Counted from the stretch's first letter, positions 42,208 through 52,216 are shown. The stretch: 64,000 nucleotides of DNA from Paenibacillus_AB hodogayensis (GCF_039536325.1 NZ_BAAAYO010000006.1:372001-436000); one strand, 5' to 3'. Notes: generated by a model not told the origin, from the letters alone. Numbers and translations: made by a program.

Positions 42208-44112
42208 TTACTTTGCGACAGGGACGTTCTGCTGCTTATTCGTTTGCTTCAGATCGGCCGATTCCGTTTCGTTTTTCGTCCCGGACGATTCCGAGGCGGC
42301 CTTCACGGTCTGGTTCCCGGATGCTTTGTCGTTGGCGGTCTGGCCTGTCTGGCCGCCCTGTTCTGCCGCATCCTTCGTCTCTTTAGAGGAGCTGGCGTCC
42401 TGCCCCGCTTTTGTCGTATCCTTATCGCCAATACCGCCCGTGGCCGAGGCCGTTTGGGGAGTATTCCCGGACAGCTGAAGCTGCTCCTTGATTCCGTTCA
42501 CGATTGCAGCGGCTACGCGGTCCTGGAACGGTTCGCTGTACATTTGCGCTTCGTCCCCGGCATTGGTCAAATAACCGACTTCCAGCAAGAGCGCCGGCAT
42601 TGTCGTTTCGCGAATAACTTTAAAATCAGACTGGCGAACGCTCCGGTCCGCAAATTCGGTCGCCTCGAGCAGCCACTTATGCATTAGCTTGGCAAAAAGA
42701 ACGCTGTCCGTACGGCTGTAATACGTTTCAGTGCCGCTTATCGTCGGCTTCTGCTTAAACGAATTGCCGTGAATGGAGACAAACAGGTCGGCCTTGGCCT
42801 CATTGGCCAGTTGGACGCGATCGTCAAGCGTAGGGTATGTATCGTCCGTACGCGTCATAATCGTCTTGATGGAAGCTTCCTGCTGAAGCAGCTTATATAC
42901 CTTATTCGCCACCGGGAGGGTAAAATCCTTTTCCTTGCGCGAATTTAAGGACGACGCGCCGGGATCGGAGCCGCCGTGACCGGCGTCTATGACGACCGTG
43001 TACTTCCTGTCCTGAAAGTCGATCGACCATTGGCGGCCGGCTTTCGTTTCCTTCAATTGGTAGTCCGTATTTCGTTTCATATCGAGCACGATGCGCACCG
43101 TGGAAGGGTTGTCGCTAAATAGAGCGTAACGGATTTTGTCAATCTTTGGATGCTGAACCGCGATCTCCGATCCTTGACCGGGCGTACCCGGCTTGGCGAA
43201 CGTACCCAACTCGGCATTCGGCAAATCGATAATGATCCGGTAAGGATTGGTGAGCGTCGACGTTTTCGGCACAGCGGTGCCGCTCGTCTCGATTATGACA
43301 TTCTCCCCGGACAGCTCCAGCTTCGTCAATACGGGCAATGCCTTGTTGCCGGCATCGCCTTTCCCGCCCGGTTTGCCATCCGTCCCGGCGGAAGTTCCTT
43401 CTGTCGGTTTGTTCGACCCTTGACCGTCTCCCTTGCCGCCCGCGGGATCGGTAGGCTGCTTGCCTCCATTCGTCCCGGCGGAATCGCCCGGCTTGGCCGA
43501 AGGCGTGCCATCTCCCGACGGCTTGCCCGGGTCGGAAGGAGACGTCCCATCCGGCTTTGTTGCCGGATTGCCGCTGCCTGCGCTGCTCCCCGCGACCGGC
43601 TTGTCGTCCTTGCCGTTTCCGCCTGCGGGAGCTTGTCCGCCGTCTTTGCCGGAGCCGGACGTTTCCGAGCGCTGCTCGGTCTCGAACAGCTTGACCGCTT
43701 GCGCTTCTCCGTCCCAGCCGACCTGGAGGCCGAACTGCTCGGCGACGAAGCGGATTGGCACGAGCGTGTTCCCCTCCTGAATGACCGGCGGGGCGTCGAG
43801 AGCGGGCTGTTTGGTTCCATTGACGGTAGCGACTTTGTTATCGATCGTCATGACAATGGCTACATCTTTTCGCTCGATTTTCACTTGGCGTTCTTTGGGG
43901 ATCCAGCTTACTTTCGCCCCCAATTCCTCGGAAATGATCCGTACCGGAACGATTGTCGTTCCTCCGTTGACTATTTGGGGAGCCACTTCGGGGACCAGCT
44001 TCTTCTCGTTCAAGAAAAGCTGGATCGGATTGTCGGCAGCAAACGCTTGGATTGGCACGAGCAGCATCAAGGCGATCAATAGGATCGGCAGCAACAGTTT
44101 TACGTACTTCAT
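42208..44112 (-). CDS. N-acetylmuramoyl-L-alanine amidase (Cu_amine_oxidN1-AMIN-Amidase_3)
   Basis: A 634-residue exported cell-wall hydrolase. Order: signal peptide (1-26), two copper-amine-oxidase N-terminal-like repeats (about 35-142), a Gly/Ser/Pro/Lys-rich linker (about 150-255), an AMIN domain (about 262-368) and an Amidase_3 domain (about 372-545). The last has zinc ligands His379, Glu394 and His448 and the catalytic Glu511 (LLLEVGYLTN). A polar Gln/Ser/Thr tail (550-634) follows. It cuts the MurNAc-L-Ala bond of peptidoglycan; the AMIN and stalk-like repeats should anchor it in the envelope. ATG 44112 has AGAGGTGA upstream. Confidence 0.94.
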   Translation of the reverse strand: MKYVKLLLPILLIALMLLVPIQAFAADNPIQLFLNEKKLVPEVAPQIVNGGTTIVPVRIISEELGAKVSWIPKERQVKIERKDVAIVMTIDNKVATVNGTKQPALDAPPVIQEGNTLVPIRFVAEQFGLQVGWDGEAQAVKLFETEQRSETSGSGKDGGQAPAGGNGKDDKPVAGSSAGSGNPATKPDGTSPSDPGKPSGDGTPSAKPGDSAGTNGGKQPTDPAGGKGDGQGSNKPTEGTSAGTDGKPGGKGDAGNKALPVLTKLELSGENVIIETSGTAVPKTSTLTNPYRIIIDLPNAELGTFAKPGTPGQGSEIAVQHPKIDKIRYALFSDNPSTVRIVLDMKRNTDYQLKETKAGRQWSIDFQDRKYTVVIDAGHGGSDPGASSLNSRKEKDFTLPVANKVYKLLQQEASIKTIMTRTDDTYPTLDDRVQLANEAKADLFVSIHGNSFKQKPTISGTETYYSRTDSVLFAKLMHKWLLEATEFADRSVRQSDFKVIRETTMPALLLEVGYLTNAGDEAQMYSEPFQDRVAAAIVNGIKEQLQLSGNTPQTASATGGIGDKDTTKAGQDASSSKETKDAAEQGGQTGQTANDKASGNQTVKAASESSGTKNETESADLKQTNKQQNVPVAK

Positions 44113-44445
44113 CGTTCACCTCTAAGCTTCATTTCGAATTTTTGGGAGCCTTACGCGGCGAATACCGCCAATCAGCCTGTCCGATTCTAGCAAAATTCGG
44201 GAGCAAAGGACGGCAGATTGCATAGATTTGCCAGCGTCAGACATACGGTTAGACGTCCCTTCGCACCCAAAAGTTGCGCAAAATCGGCAAAAAAGGTTGT
44301 CTATTTGACAGAATTCTATGAAAAAGATTGAAAAAGCTCGCAAAAGAGCTTGCTAGAGAAGGAAGGCTCCGGCGCTCGCGAGTAAGGCAGCTCGTCCACA
44401 ACCTCCCCATTGCTGAGTTCAGGCATGGCAAAGTGATTTCGGACA
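44113..44445. other. Intergenic region upstream of the amidase gene
   Basis: About 330 bases between the amidase start and the leuD terminator. Short frames on both strands lack ribosome binding sites and code signs, so I support no gene. No clear promoter could be picked on the minus strand; TTTTTGCG-type AT-rich stretches occur near 44280-44320. Confidence 0.35.
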
Positions 44446-44508
44446 CGGCAAAAAGCCCCGAAGTGAGGACGGGAGGGCCGAAAGCCTTCCACGTTCGCAC
44501 TTCGGGGC
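44446..44508 (-). terminator. Terminator of the leuCD operon
   Basis: On the minus strand GCCCCGAAGTG pairs perfectly with CACTTCGGGGC (44498-44508 with 44455-44465), with a 32-base loop. CTTTTTGCC follows. It lies 122 bases past the leuD stop. Confidence 0.7.
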
Positions 44509-44629
44509 AAAGCCGCTTATGCATGCGGGTCAAAGCACCCCCTGCTTGCTCCATCCTCAGCGTATCCGATCATCCGATCGTTAAGCTCACTGGAGGATTA
44601 GGCAGGCAGGAATCGGCAAGTGCCGGACT

Positions 44630-45229
44630 TTAGCCGATACGGGCCGCTTGCTTCGCTTCATAAGCGGAAATCAGTTCCTCATGCTGCAGCGTCAAGCCGA
44701 TATCGTCGAGACCGAGCAGCAGAAACTGGCGGCGGTGCTCGTCGAGATCGAAGGCGATATTCAGGCCCTGGCTGTCGGCGATCGTCTTGCTCTCCAGATC
44801 GACGGTCAGTTGGTAGCCTTCGTTCGCCGCCGTGCGCTGGAACAAGTCCTCGACTTGCTCTTCGCTCAGCTTGATCGGCAAAATGCCGTTCTTGAAGCAG
44901 TTATTGTAGAAAATATCGGCGAACGACGGCGCGATCACCACTTGAAAGCCATAGTCCATAATCGCCCACGGCGCATGCTCGCGGGACGAGCCGCAGCCGA
45001 AGTTCGCACGGGAAATGAGCACCGAAGCGCCTTGATAGCGCGGCTTGTTCAGAGCGAAATCCGGGTTGACGTTGCCCTGCTCGTCGAATCTCCATTCGAA
45101 GAACAGAAACTGGCCGAAGCCGGTCCGTTCGATCCGCTTCAAAAATTGTTTAGGTATAATCGCGTCCGTATCGACGTTGACCCGGTCGACCGGGCCTACG
45201 AGACCGGTATGCTGCTTGAATGCTTCCAT
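44630..45229 (-). CDS. leuD: 3-isopropylmalate dehydratase small subunit
   Basis: A 199-residue LeuD of the swivelling-domain fold. The family core is RVNVDTDAIIPKQFLKRIERTGFG, the SRANFGCGSSREHAPWAI motif (substrate-binding Ser-Arg) and ADIFYNNCFKNGILP. The start ATG 45229 has AAGGAGAGG upstream; a longer frame to 45307 would overlap leuC. It follows leuC by 34 bases. With LeuC it isomerises 2- to 3-isopropylmalate in leucine synthesis. leuA and leuB are not next to the pair, as they would be in the B. subtilis operon. Confidence 0.96.
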   Translation of the reverse strand: MEAFKQHTGLVGPVDRVNVDTDAIIPKQFLKRIERTGFGQFLFFEWRFDEQGNVNPDFALNKPRYQGASVLISRANFGCGSSREHAPWAIMDYGFQVVIAPSFADIFYNNCFKNGILPIKLSEEQVEDLFQRTAANEGYQLTVDLESKTIADSQGLNIAFDLDEHRRQFLLLGLDDIGLTLQHEELISAYEAKQAARIG

Positions 45230-45263
45230 CGGGTATCCTCTCCTTATCGCTTGTAGCCTGCGC

Positions 45264-46685
45264 TTACACGCCTGCCTCGACCTTGAATTTCCAATCGCGT
45301 ACGTCAACGAAATGCCCTGCGATCGCAGCCGCTGCCGCCATCGCCGGCGACACCAGATGCGTCCGTCCGCCCCGGCCTTGACGCCCTTCGAAATTCCGGT
45401 TCGATGTGGAGGCGCAGCGTTCGCCGGGACTCAGCACGTCCGGATTCATCGCGAGGCACATGCTGCAGCCTGCGTCGCGCCATTCGAAGCCCGCTTCGGA
45501 AAAGATTTTGTCCAATCCTTCCTTCTCCGCCTGCAGCTTGACGCGTCCGGAGCCCGGAACGACGATTGCGTTGACGTGCGACGATACGGTATAGCCTTTG
45601 GCCACCTCGGCGGCCGCGCGCAGATCCTCGATACGGCCGTTCGTGCACGATCCGATGAAGACGCGATCGACCTTCAGTTCGGTCATCGGCGTGCCCGGAG
45701 TCAATCCCATGTATTCGATCGCCTTCTCGGCGGCTTTACGTTCGTTCTCCGTGGGCAGGCTGGCCGGTACCGGCACGTTGCCGGTTACGTCGGTGCCCAT
45801 GCCCGGACTCGTTCCCCACGTTACTTGCGGAATCAGCGACTCGGCGTCGAATTCGACGACCGTATCGTACGTAGCGCCTTCGTCGGTGATCAGCTTCTTC
45901 CACTCTTCAACCGCACGATCGTAAGCTTCCCCTTGCGGCACATAATCGCGGCCGCGCAAGTAGTCGAACGTCGTCTGGTCGGGAGCGATCATGCCCGCCC
46001 GGGCGCCGGCTTCGATGGACATGTTGCAGACGGTCATCCGCTCTTCCATCGTGAGGTCGCGAATCGCTTCGCCGGTATACTCGATGACGTAGCCGGTAGC
46101 GAAGTCGGTGCCGTATTTGGCGATAATACCGAGGATCAAATCCTTGGCGGTAATGCCCGGCTTCAGCTTGCCGACGACGCGCACTTCCATCGTCTTCGGC
46201 TTGGACTGCTGCAGACATTGGGTGGCGAGCACATGCTCCACCTCGCTTGTGCCGATCCCGAACGCCAGGGCGCCGAAAGCGCCGTGCGTGGACGTATGGC
46301 TGTCGCCGCAAACGATTGTTTTGCCCGGATGGGTCAATCCCACTTCAGGGCCCATTACGTGTACGACGCCTTGGTCGACGTGGTTCAGGTCGAACAGCAT
46401 GACGCCGAAATCGGCACAGTTTTTGGACAGCGTATCGATCTGCTGCTTGGATATCGGGTCGGCGATGTTGAAGCGGTCCTTCGTCGGCACGTTATGGTCC
46501 ATCGTGGCGAACGTCAGCTCCGGACGGCGCACTTGGCGGTTCGTCAAGCGAAGCCCTTCGAACGCCTGCGGCGAAGTGACCTCATGAACCAGATGAAGGT
46601 CGATATAAATAATGCTCGGCTTGCCCTCTTCCTGATGAATTACATGATTTTCCCAAATCTTCTCAAAAAGCGTCTTGTTTGCCAT
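45264..46685 (-). CDS. leuC: 3-isopropylmalate dehydratase large subunit
   Basis: A 473-residue aconitase-family enzyme. The 4Fe-4S cluster cysteines lie in VFIGSCTNGRIEDLR (about residue 345) and DAGCSMCLAMNPD (about 405-408). The active-site VHEVTSPQAFEGLR start, CGDSHTSTHGAFGALAFGIGTSE and the closing NFEGRQGRGGRTHLVSPAMAA are complete. ATG 46685 has GGAGAGGTG upstream. No T-box leader (no AGGGTGG-type element) was seen in the 150-base gap upstream, so leucine control is not by that mechanism here. Confidence 0.97.
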   Translation of the reverse strand: MANKTLFEKIWENHVIHQEEGKPSIIYIDLHLVHEVTSPQAFEGLRLTNRQVRRPELTFATMDHNVPTKDRFNIADPISKQQIDTLSKNCADFGVMLFDLNHVDQGVVHVMGPEVGLTHPGKTIVCGDSHTSTHGAFGALAFGIGTSEVEHVLATQCLQQSKPKTMEVRVVGKLKPGITAKDLILGIIAKYGTDFATGYVIEYTGEAIRDLTMEERMTVCNMSIEAGARAGMIAPDQTTFDYLRGRDYVPQGEAYDRAVEEWKKLITDEGATYDTVVEFDAESLIPQVTWGTSPGMGTDVTGNVPVPASLPTENERKAAEKAIEYMGLTPGTPMTELKVDRVFIGSCTNGRIEDLRAAAEVAKGYTVSSHVNAIVVPGSGRVKLQAEKEGLDKIFSEAGFEWRDAGCSMCLAMNPDVLSPGERCASTSNRNFEGRQGRGGRTHLVSPAMAAAAAIAGHFVDVRDWKFKVEAGV

Positions 46686-46834
46686 AAGGATTCACCTCTC
46701 CGATCTTTGTCAATCATCATAACACGTCCCCCTTGATTGCTCCAAGATATAATTTCTATAAGAGCCATAGGAAAAAGCAATAAAGGAATGAGAAGGTCAG
46801 CCGCATCCAGTGCAGGCTTTCGCGGTATAGTCGA

Positions 46835-46868
46835 CAAAACAACCGCAGGCAGCAATGCCCGCGGTTGT
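46835..46868 (-). terminator. Terminator between the secreted heparinase gene and leuC
   Basis: ACAACCGC pairs with GCGGTTGT (46839-46846 and 46861-46868) and TTTTG follows on the minus strand. It ends the heparinase transcript 48 bases past its stop and keeps it apart from leuC. Confidence 0.75.
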
Positions 46869-46915
46869 TCGAATCATGGAGCTTTAAGCGTTTGATCGGA
46901 ATGGCAGCCCCTGCG

Positions 46916-49900
46916 TCATTTGGAAGCCACATTGTCGATCTCGAACGTATGAGTCCCTTTCCATTTGGTGGCGGGATAATAAAACATTTGGGACGGCCGT
47001 TGTTCCGCAGGTCCTTCGCCCGTATACGCAAAGCCGGGGTCCGTGCCGATGTCGATCGTCGTCTCGCCCTTTACCGGGTCCCTGGCGATGCCCGTAATCG
47101 GATAAGCGTGCACCGTCTGATCGGGATGGGTTACGAGCATATAGCGTCCGACCATGGACGACGGCACATCCGTCGTCGTGACGAATCCATTCGTTTCACC
47201 CGGATTTTCGTTGCGGTTTACTTTGCGGATGTCGCCGGCAACCGGTCCCGCCCCGGTCAAGCTTTCGCTTCCTTTTTGCAGCAGCGCGCCTCCGGCCAAA
47301 TACATCCGGGTGACCACGCCTGCCTGAAGACGGATAAAGCCCATCTTGCCGTTCATCGTCAAGTCCCCGGCTGTCAGCGGCTGACCGGCGTAATGAGGCG
47401 CGCTGAGAATGATGTCCGTCGTGTCCCCGTACGATACGGCGATAATCGCCTCTCCCGTCGTTTCATCCGACTTCAGCACGTTCACGCTGTCGATTCGGGG
47501 AGCGGCTCCTGCGGCATAAGGCTCCATGACATGAATAAACTGGCTTTGCAGGCTGTCGCCTTCTTTACGCAGGACGAATTTGGGCATCGTATAGCTGACA
47601 GCCTCCGTATTCGTGTCCCCGGTCAGCCCGTTCATGCGGGTAGCCCGCAGCGAAGGCGATTGGCCGATGAACATCCGGTTGTCTCCGCTGCCGGCGAAGC
47701 CGTAAACGTGCAGGTTCGCCTTGTCCGTATTGCCGGTCTTTGTCGTCATGGTCAGCTCGTATTCGCCGTCCGGCACCTCCGCTGTCTGCACATTTCGCAC
47801 ATACGTATAAGCATAGTACTGATTGTCGCTCGTGCCGCCGGTATCCGTTTCCTGCTGGGGCATAATAATCGTCGGCGTGCCGTCCACCAGATAAGGCCCG
47901 TAGGAAACGAGCGGCACATTCGCGGTCAAGGTCGCATCGCGATTGGCATCGCCGTTCAGCGTATATTCGTGCCGGCCGCCGCCGGCTACGCGGAACAAAT
48001 CGACCACATACCCTTCCCCGCCCGCAGCCCCGTCGAAGCCGACGAACCACGGCTCCCGAGCGTATTCGGAAACGCCGGGATACGCCTGCTCCTCACGGGC
48101 GCCCATCGCTTGGACATCCCCCGACGGAGACAGCAGGTTGAAGGCGGACAAGCTTCCTCCCTGCTTGACGGCGCCTTGAATCGCGGCATCCTTGCCGTCG
48201 ACCACGACCGTATTGTGGCCCAAGGTGGAGAGGGTCCACTGCCTGTAGAACGTATGGGTGTACCCGATATCCGGCAGCAGCTCCTGCCCTTCCCCGTACA
48301 GCGCCAAATTCAAAGGATCTTTATGGTCGTGCCCGAAATTCGGCGAGAACGTCATGTACAGCTGCGACTGGCCGGTCCCGGTGCCGCGCACCATTTTGGC
48401 GATTCCCGCCGCCGGCATGAGCAGCGAGGCGTTGCTTTGCGGCGACGGCGCTATTTGAAACGCCCATGTGTCGTTGACCGGGAAATAGCGGCCGTCGGGA
48501 TAAGCAAGCAAATTCGGAATGTTCAGCATCGAGCCGATCTGCGGCAGCGGCGCGGACGGGTCGAAATTGTCGAACCGCTGTCCGCTGCGGGAAGAGAGAT
48601 AACCGGCAGGGTCCGTCCATCCGGCCGCATAGCTGGCGGTGCCGCGCACGCCATTGATCGTCTGGTTGTGGTAGGACAAAGTAATCTCTTTCCAGAAGCC
48701 GTCGAACAGAAAGGAGCTTTTGGAAAATGCGTCCATTCGACCGACCGCTTCATGAATATAACGCGGCTCTTTCAACGCCTTGCCGAGCTGTATCAGTCCG
48801 ATCCAATTCGAATATTCCACGTTGCTGTTCAGCTCCGTATAAGTATGGAGCCCCTCGATCGACGGCAGCAGCATCCCGTCGACAATTCGGTCCCGCACAT
48901 CCTCTCCGGCTTCGGCGCTCAGCAGCTCGAACGCATCGGTTTTGTCAACCTCGGCGAACGCATCGGCCAACGGACGCAGCCCGACCAGATCCTGCAATGT
49001 CCAACGGTCCCACATTCCCCCGTAATACGCATAAGGCGCAGCCGCGGTCCCCTCGAACGGATACTGGTTCCAAATCGTATCGTTGATCCGCACCCAGCCC
49101 GCATACTTTTTGCTGAACTGATACAGCAGCCGGGCCGCTCCGAGCGGGTCGGTGGCGGCAAGCTCCTTCGTCCGCTTGACGGCGTATAAGCGCTGCTGAT
49201 GCCACAGGTGGGCCGATAAAAAATAGCGGTTGCCCGAGCCGTCCTCGTAATAAGGGTATTCCACCGGCTCCCCGAGCTTGTTCGTCACGGTCAGCGATTT
49301 GTTTTCCCTGTAAGTGTCGTTCGGGTAATCCAGCTTGAGCGCATCCGCAGACGTTATCGCCCACGGCTTGGCGACGCTCCACGTGTAGTTCGCCGAGCGA
49401 AAGCCGAGCTGCGTATTGTGCGGAACGCCCGTTGCGAAAAAGCCGATCCGGTCGGGAACCAACTGAAGCAGCAGCTGCACTTCCGTCGATGGAGGAGCAT
49501 AGGTGACATGGGTGACCGCGGTCGGGGCCGCGTCAACATGGTATAGCTGTTCCCCGGCTTCGATCAGGCTGTAGCGGTCAAAGGCGAATATCGCCAGTTT
49601 CCCTGTCGCGGTTCCCTGCCCGCGTACGAACAGGCTCAACGAATACAGGCCGTCCTCGAGCGGCGCAGGATGCGAGAAACCGATCCTCCACTTCTGCCCC
49701 TCTTCGCCCAGTTGGATATCGCCCGCCTCCGTCCGCTCGCCCGATGGGGATGTCCAGACCACAGCGATGTCGCTTTGCTGGAGTCCCGGGTAAGCGGATT
49801 TGGCGAATGTCAGCGCTTTCTCGCCAAAGCTGCGGAACTGAAGCGCGGAGTCCTCCGGCTTCCAAGCCTCCGCAGGCGAACCGAAGGCAGAGGACGGCGG

Positions 49901-50704
49901 CGCCTCTAAATACAGGCTGCCCAATCTCCCCTCGTTCGTCACGTCGCCATGCAGCGTCAGCGACCGTTGGTCGAACGGACGGTTCCGGTCGTCGTCGATC
50001 AGGGTAGAGGTGCGGATCGGCACCCACGAGCTGGCCGGATAGGGGGAATCCGGTCCGTAGTAGCGGATGACGTTCATGCGCAGCTCTGCTCCGGGCGCGA
50101 GCTGCGGAGAGCCGATGACGCTCCATGGAACAGCCATTTCCGCCGTCCAGCTTCCGTTCGGCTGCTTGTTTACGACCGGCTTCACTTGATTGCTTTGGCC
50201 CAAATTGACAAACTGCTGCCCGCTCACCTTCGGATCGCTGCCCGTCCAATTGCGCAAGCTGATGCCGACCGGGTGGGAATCGAGCGTAACGACCACAGGA
50301 ATCGTATAAAACTTCTGGTCGTTGCCCGGATCGGCCAGAACGACAAACACCCGCTCCGCTTTCGGCGGGCTATCGTAGCCGAGCGGACTTTGCAGCGAAA
50401 TGTACAGCCGACTCGCGTCATACACGACCTTCACAACCGTGTCATGCTCGGCGGGACGGTGATCGAAAAACGTTTTAAAGTGCTGCAGAGCGGCGGCCTG
50501 CGCCCATACCGGCTCGTTCGGGATTCCGTCGACGGCAATCGGACCGTAGGTGGAACGGGTTACAATGCCCCAGCGGTCGTTCAGCATATCAACCTCGGGA
50601 TAAGCTTGCGAATTCGCCACTTGCCGACCTGACAGGACGACGCTTTGCAGCGCCAGTACAAAAATAAGCAGCCAAACCAATTTCGATGCACGAACCGGCT
50701 TCAT
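46916..50704 (-). CDS. Secreted heparinase II/III-like polysaccharide-degrading protein
   Basis: A 1262-residue exported protein. A signal peptide lies at residues 1-28. A CBM9-like beta domain follows (about 45-240; DGIPNEPVWAQA, VVYDASRLYIS, NGSWTAEMAVPWSVIG). A helical toroid comes next (about 480-760), then the heparinase II/III beta-sandwich, with GHDHKD (His792/His794), ELLPDIGYTHTFYRQW and LGHNTVVVDG aligning with the catalytic His/Tyr set. Related lyases and hydrolases act on uronic-acid polysaccharides such as heparin, alginate or ulvan; the substrate here is unknown. It lies 55 bases downstream of a solute-binding lipoprotein gene in one operon, under a cre site. A cytosolic paralogue is at 57331-61338. 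Confidence 0.85.
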   Translation of the reverse strand: MKPVRASKLVWLLIFVLALQSVVLSGRQVANSQAYPEVDMLNDRWGIVTRSTYGPIAVDGIPNEPVWAQAAALQHFKTFFDHRPAEHDTVVKVVYDASRLYISLQSPLGYDSPPKAERVFVVLADPGNDQKFYTIPVVVTLDSHPVGISLRNWTGSDPKVSGQQFVNLGQSNQVKPVVNKQPNGSWTAEMAVPWSVIGSPQLAPGAELRMNVIRYYGPDSPYPASSWVPIRTSTLIDDDRNRPFDQRSLTLHGDVTNEGRLGSLYLEAPPSSAFGSPAEAWKPEDSALQFRSFGEKALTFAKSAYPGLQQSDIAVVWTSPSGERTEAGDIQLGEEGQKWRIGFSHPAPLEDGLYSLSLFVRGQGTATGKLAIFAFDRYSLIEAGEQLYHVDAAPTAVTHVTYAPPSTEVQLLLQLVPDRIGFFATGVPHNTQLGFRSANYTWSVAKPWAITSADALKLDYPNDTYRENKSLTVTNKLGEPVEYPYYEDGSGNRYFLSAHLWHQQRLYAVKRTKELAATDPLGAARLLYQFSKKYAGWVRINDTIWNQYPFEGTAAAPYAYYGGMWDRWTLQDLVGLRPLADAFAEVDKTDAFELLSAEAGEDVRDRIVDGMLLPSIEGLHTYTELNSNVEYSNWIGLIQLGKALKEPRYIHEAVGRMDAFSKSSFLFDGFWKEITLSYHNQTINGVRGTASYAAGWTDPAGYLSSRSGQRFDNFDPSAPLPQIGSMLNIPNLLAYPDGRYFPVNDTWAFQIAPSPQSNASLLMPAAGIAKMVRGTGTGQSQLYMTFSPNFGHDHKDPLNLALYGEGQELLPDIGYTHTFYRQWTLSTLGHNTVVVDGKDAAIQGAVKQGGSLSAFNLLSPSGDVQAMGAREEQAYPGVSEYAREPWFVGFDGAAGGEGYVVDLFRVAGGGRHEYTLNGDANRDATLTANVPLVSYGPYLVDGTPTIIMPQQETDTGGTSDNQYYAYTYVRNVQTAEVPDGEYELTMTTKTGNTDKANLHVYGFAGSGDNRMFIGQSPSLRATRMNGLTGDTNTEAVSYTMPKFVLRKEGDSLQSQFIHVMEPYAAGAAPRIDSVNVLKSDETTGEAIIAVSYGDTTDIILSAPHYAGQPLTAGDLTMNGKMGFIRLQAGVVTRMYLAGGALLQKGSESLTGAGPVAGDIRKVNRNENPGETNGFVTTTDVPSSMVGRYMLVTHPDQTVHAYPITGIARDPVKGETTIDIGTDPGFAYTGEGPAEQRPSQMFYYPATKWKGTHTFEIDNVASK

Positions 50705-50759
50705 TCGTATCTCCCCTTCGACAATTCGTTTCCTGTCTGCCCGTCGGGAATTGTGGCCT

Positions 50760-52103
50760 CTATTTGTTCTTCAGTTCGGCAATTTGTTTGTTCGCCGCGT
50801 CCTCGGCGTCACGCAGCGCGGTGTTGACGTCCTTCTGACCGGCGACGACCTGGTTGAACGCATTGATCAGGGCGGCTCGGGATGCGATGTAGTATTGGTC
50901 CTTCACGTTCATCTCTCCGTAGTGAGGCGGCACGAGCGCCTTAACGTTTTTGCCCTTCAGCTGCGGAATGCCGCTGCCGAGCTGGCTGATGTAATCGACG
51001 TTTTGCAGCGGCGGCGTGGCCCCGGTCGTGACCAGTTCGCGCTGGATATCATCCGAGACGAATTGGGTAATGGCGGCAAATGCCGCTTCGCGGTTTTTGC
51101 TTGTCGAAGATATCAGATAATAGCGCGTGCTAGGCTGTGGCCCTTCGTTCGGGGCGCTCTTGAAGGAGGGAAACGGCGAGATGTCCCAATTCATGTCCAT
51201 GGACCCGTTGGCCGCCCGGACGCCCGCATCGTTGACCCCGACAAAGATTGCGACATTCTTCTCCTTCTCGAACATCGTTCTGGCCGATGTCAAGCTTGTG
51301 AGATTGGTCGGCTGCGCGATGGGAACGAGCGTATAGAGCGGCAGCGTGCGATCGAACACGCGCTTCCAGTAATCGTTGGCCAGCGTCGCCTTGGTCGTCT
51401 TCGGATCGACATACTGCGGCGCGCGCTCGTTCATGTCGAGCATCGCGATAATATCCCCCGCAAAGCCGTAATACTGCACGCCCCCGTCAAACCGGGTCAG
51501 TTTCTTGGCCGTCTCCAAAATGTCTTCCCACGTCATCTTATCGTTCAAATACGGCACGCCGAACTTATCGAACAGGTCCTTGTTGTAATACACCGTGTAG
51601 GAGCTGACCCGGCTCGGCAAACCGAGCAGCTTGCCGCCGGTAATCTGCTTCATCATGTCAATCGTCACCGGAATAAATCGGTTCAAATCATACTTGTACT
51701 TGTTGACCAGATCGGTAATGTCCGAATTGAGTCCGACATCGATGACCGGCTGCACGTCCGGGGTGGAGATAATAATGTCGATCGGCGTTTTTGCGGTCAC
51801 GACGTCCTTCAGGGTGGTGCTCGTTCCGGGGGCGATGAAGTTAAACTTGAAATTCGGATACTTCCGCTGTATATACTGCCCCTCGGAGCTCATAAAGCCT
51901 TCATAATTGCCGCTCAGTATCGAATACACGGTCAGCTCTGCCGCCGTATTCGGATCGAACGGCTGCGCCGCAGCGCTATCGGGCGGTTTCTGCTCCCCGG
52001 ATGGCGGAGCCGTCCCCGCATCCCCCCCTTTGCCGCATGCGGACAATAGCAGTAGCGCCGCCGCCGCGACTGCACCGGACCATCTTGCCTTTCCACCATT
52101 CAT
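50760..52103 (-). CDS. ABC sugar-type solute-binding lipoprotein
   Basis: A 447-residue extracellular binding protein of the family 1 type. The lipobox LLLLSAC is at residues about 17-23, followed by a Gly/Ala/Pro tether. The fold is indicated by TVYSILSGNYEGFMSSEGQYIQ, PIDIIISTPDVQ, YTVYYNKDLFDKFGVPYLNDKMTW (the common DKFG-P motif) and KKLTRFDGGV. It should catch oligosaccharides released by the co-transcribed heparinase-like protein. No membrane permease or ATPase gene is near; such orphan binding proteins in Paenibacillus often borrow permeases coded elsewhere. The start ATG 52103 has GAGAGGGGC upstream. Confidence 0.9.
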   Translation of the reverse strand: MNGGKARWSGAVAAAALLLLSACGKGGDAGTAPPSGEQKPPDSAAAQPFDPNTAAELTVYSILSGNYEGFMSSEGQYIQRKYPNFKFNFIAPGTSTTLKDVVTAKTPIDIIISTPDVQPVIDVGLNSDITDLVNKYKYDLNRFIPVTIDMMKQITGGKLLGLPSRVSSYTVYYNKDLFDKFGVPYLNDKMTWEDILETAKKLTRFDGGVQYYGFAGDIIAMLDMNERAPQYVDPKTTKATLANDYWKRVFDRTLPLYTLVPIAQPTNLTSLTSARTMFEKEKNVAIFVGVNDAGVRAANGSMDMNWDISPFPSFKSAPNEGPQPSTRYYLISSTSKNREAAFAAITQFVSDDIQRELVTTGATPPLQNVDYISQLGSGIPQLKGKNVKALVPPHYGEMNVKDQYYIASRAALINAFNQVVAGQKDVNTALRDAEDAANKQIAELKNK

Positions 52104-52159
52104 GTTCGTCTAGCCCCTCTCGACAGTTGATTTGGGCGGCAGCTTGACAGCTTGCATAG

Positions 52160-52173
52160 TGACAGCGTTTTCA
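52160..52173 (-). promoter_or_regulatory. cre site (CcpA) in the solute-binding-protein promoter
   Basis: On the minus strand TGAAAACGCTGTCA fits the Bacillus cre consensus TGWNANCGNTNWCA at every position. It lies between the -10 box (52188-52193) and the start at 52103, where CcpA would block transcription. A longer dyad GACAGCG-N10-CGCTGTC (52161-52184) overlaps it and may serve a second regulator. Glucose repression of the whole heparinase operon is implied. Confidence 0.75.
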
Positions 52174-52187
52174 CTTCCGCTGTCTCG

Positions 52188-52216
52188 ATTATACGGACTC
52201 GTTATTTCGCCAACAA
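52188..52216 (-). promoter_or_regulatory. Sigma-A promoter of the SBP-heparinase operon
   Basis: On the minus strand TTGTTG (52216-52211), a 17-base spacer and TATAAT (52193-52188) form a good promoter 85 bases before the lipoprotein start. The cre site overlaps the region just downstream. Confidence 0.7.

Noticed and set aside
46686..46834. T-box or leucine leader before leuC
   Set aside because: No AGGGTGG-like element, anti-terminator or leucine-codon-rich leader peptide was found in the short gap.
46865..49189. 774-codon plus-strand frame inside the secreted heparinase gene
   Set aside because: Shadow frame with an Arg-rich, featureless product.
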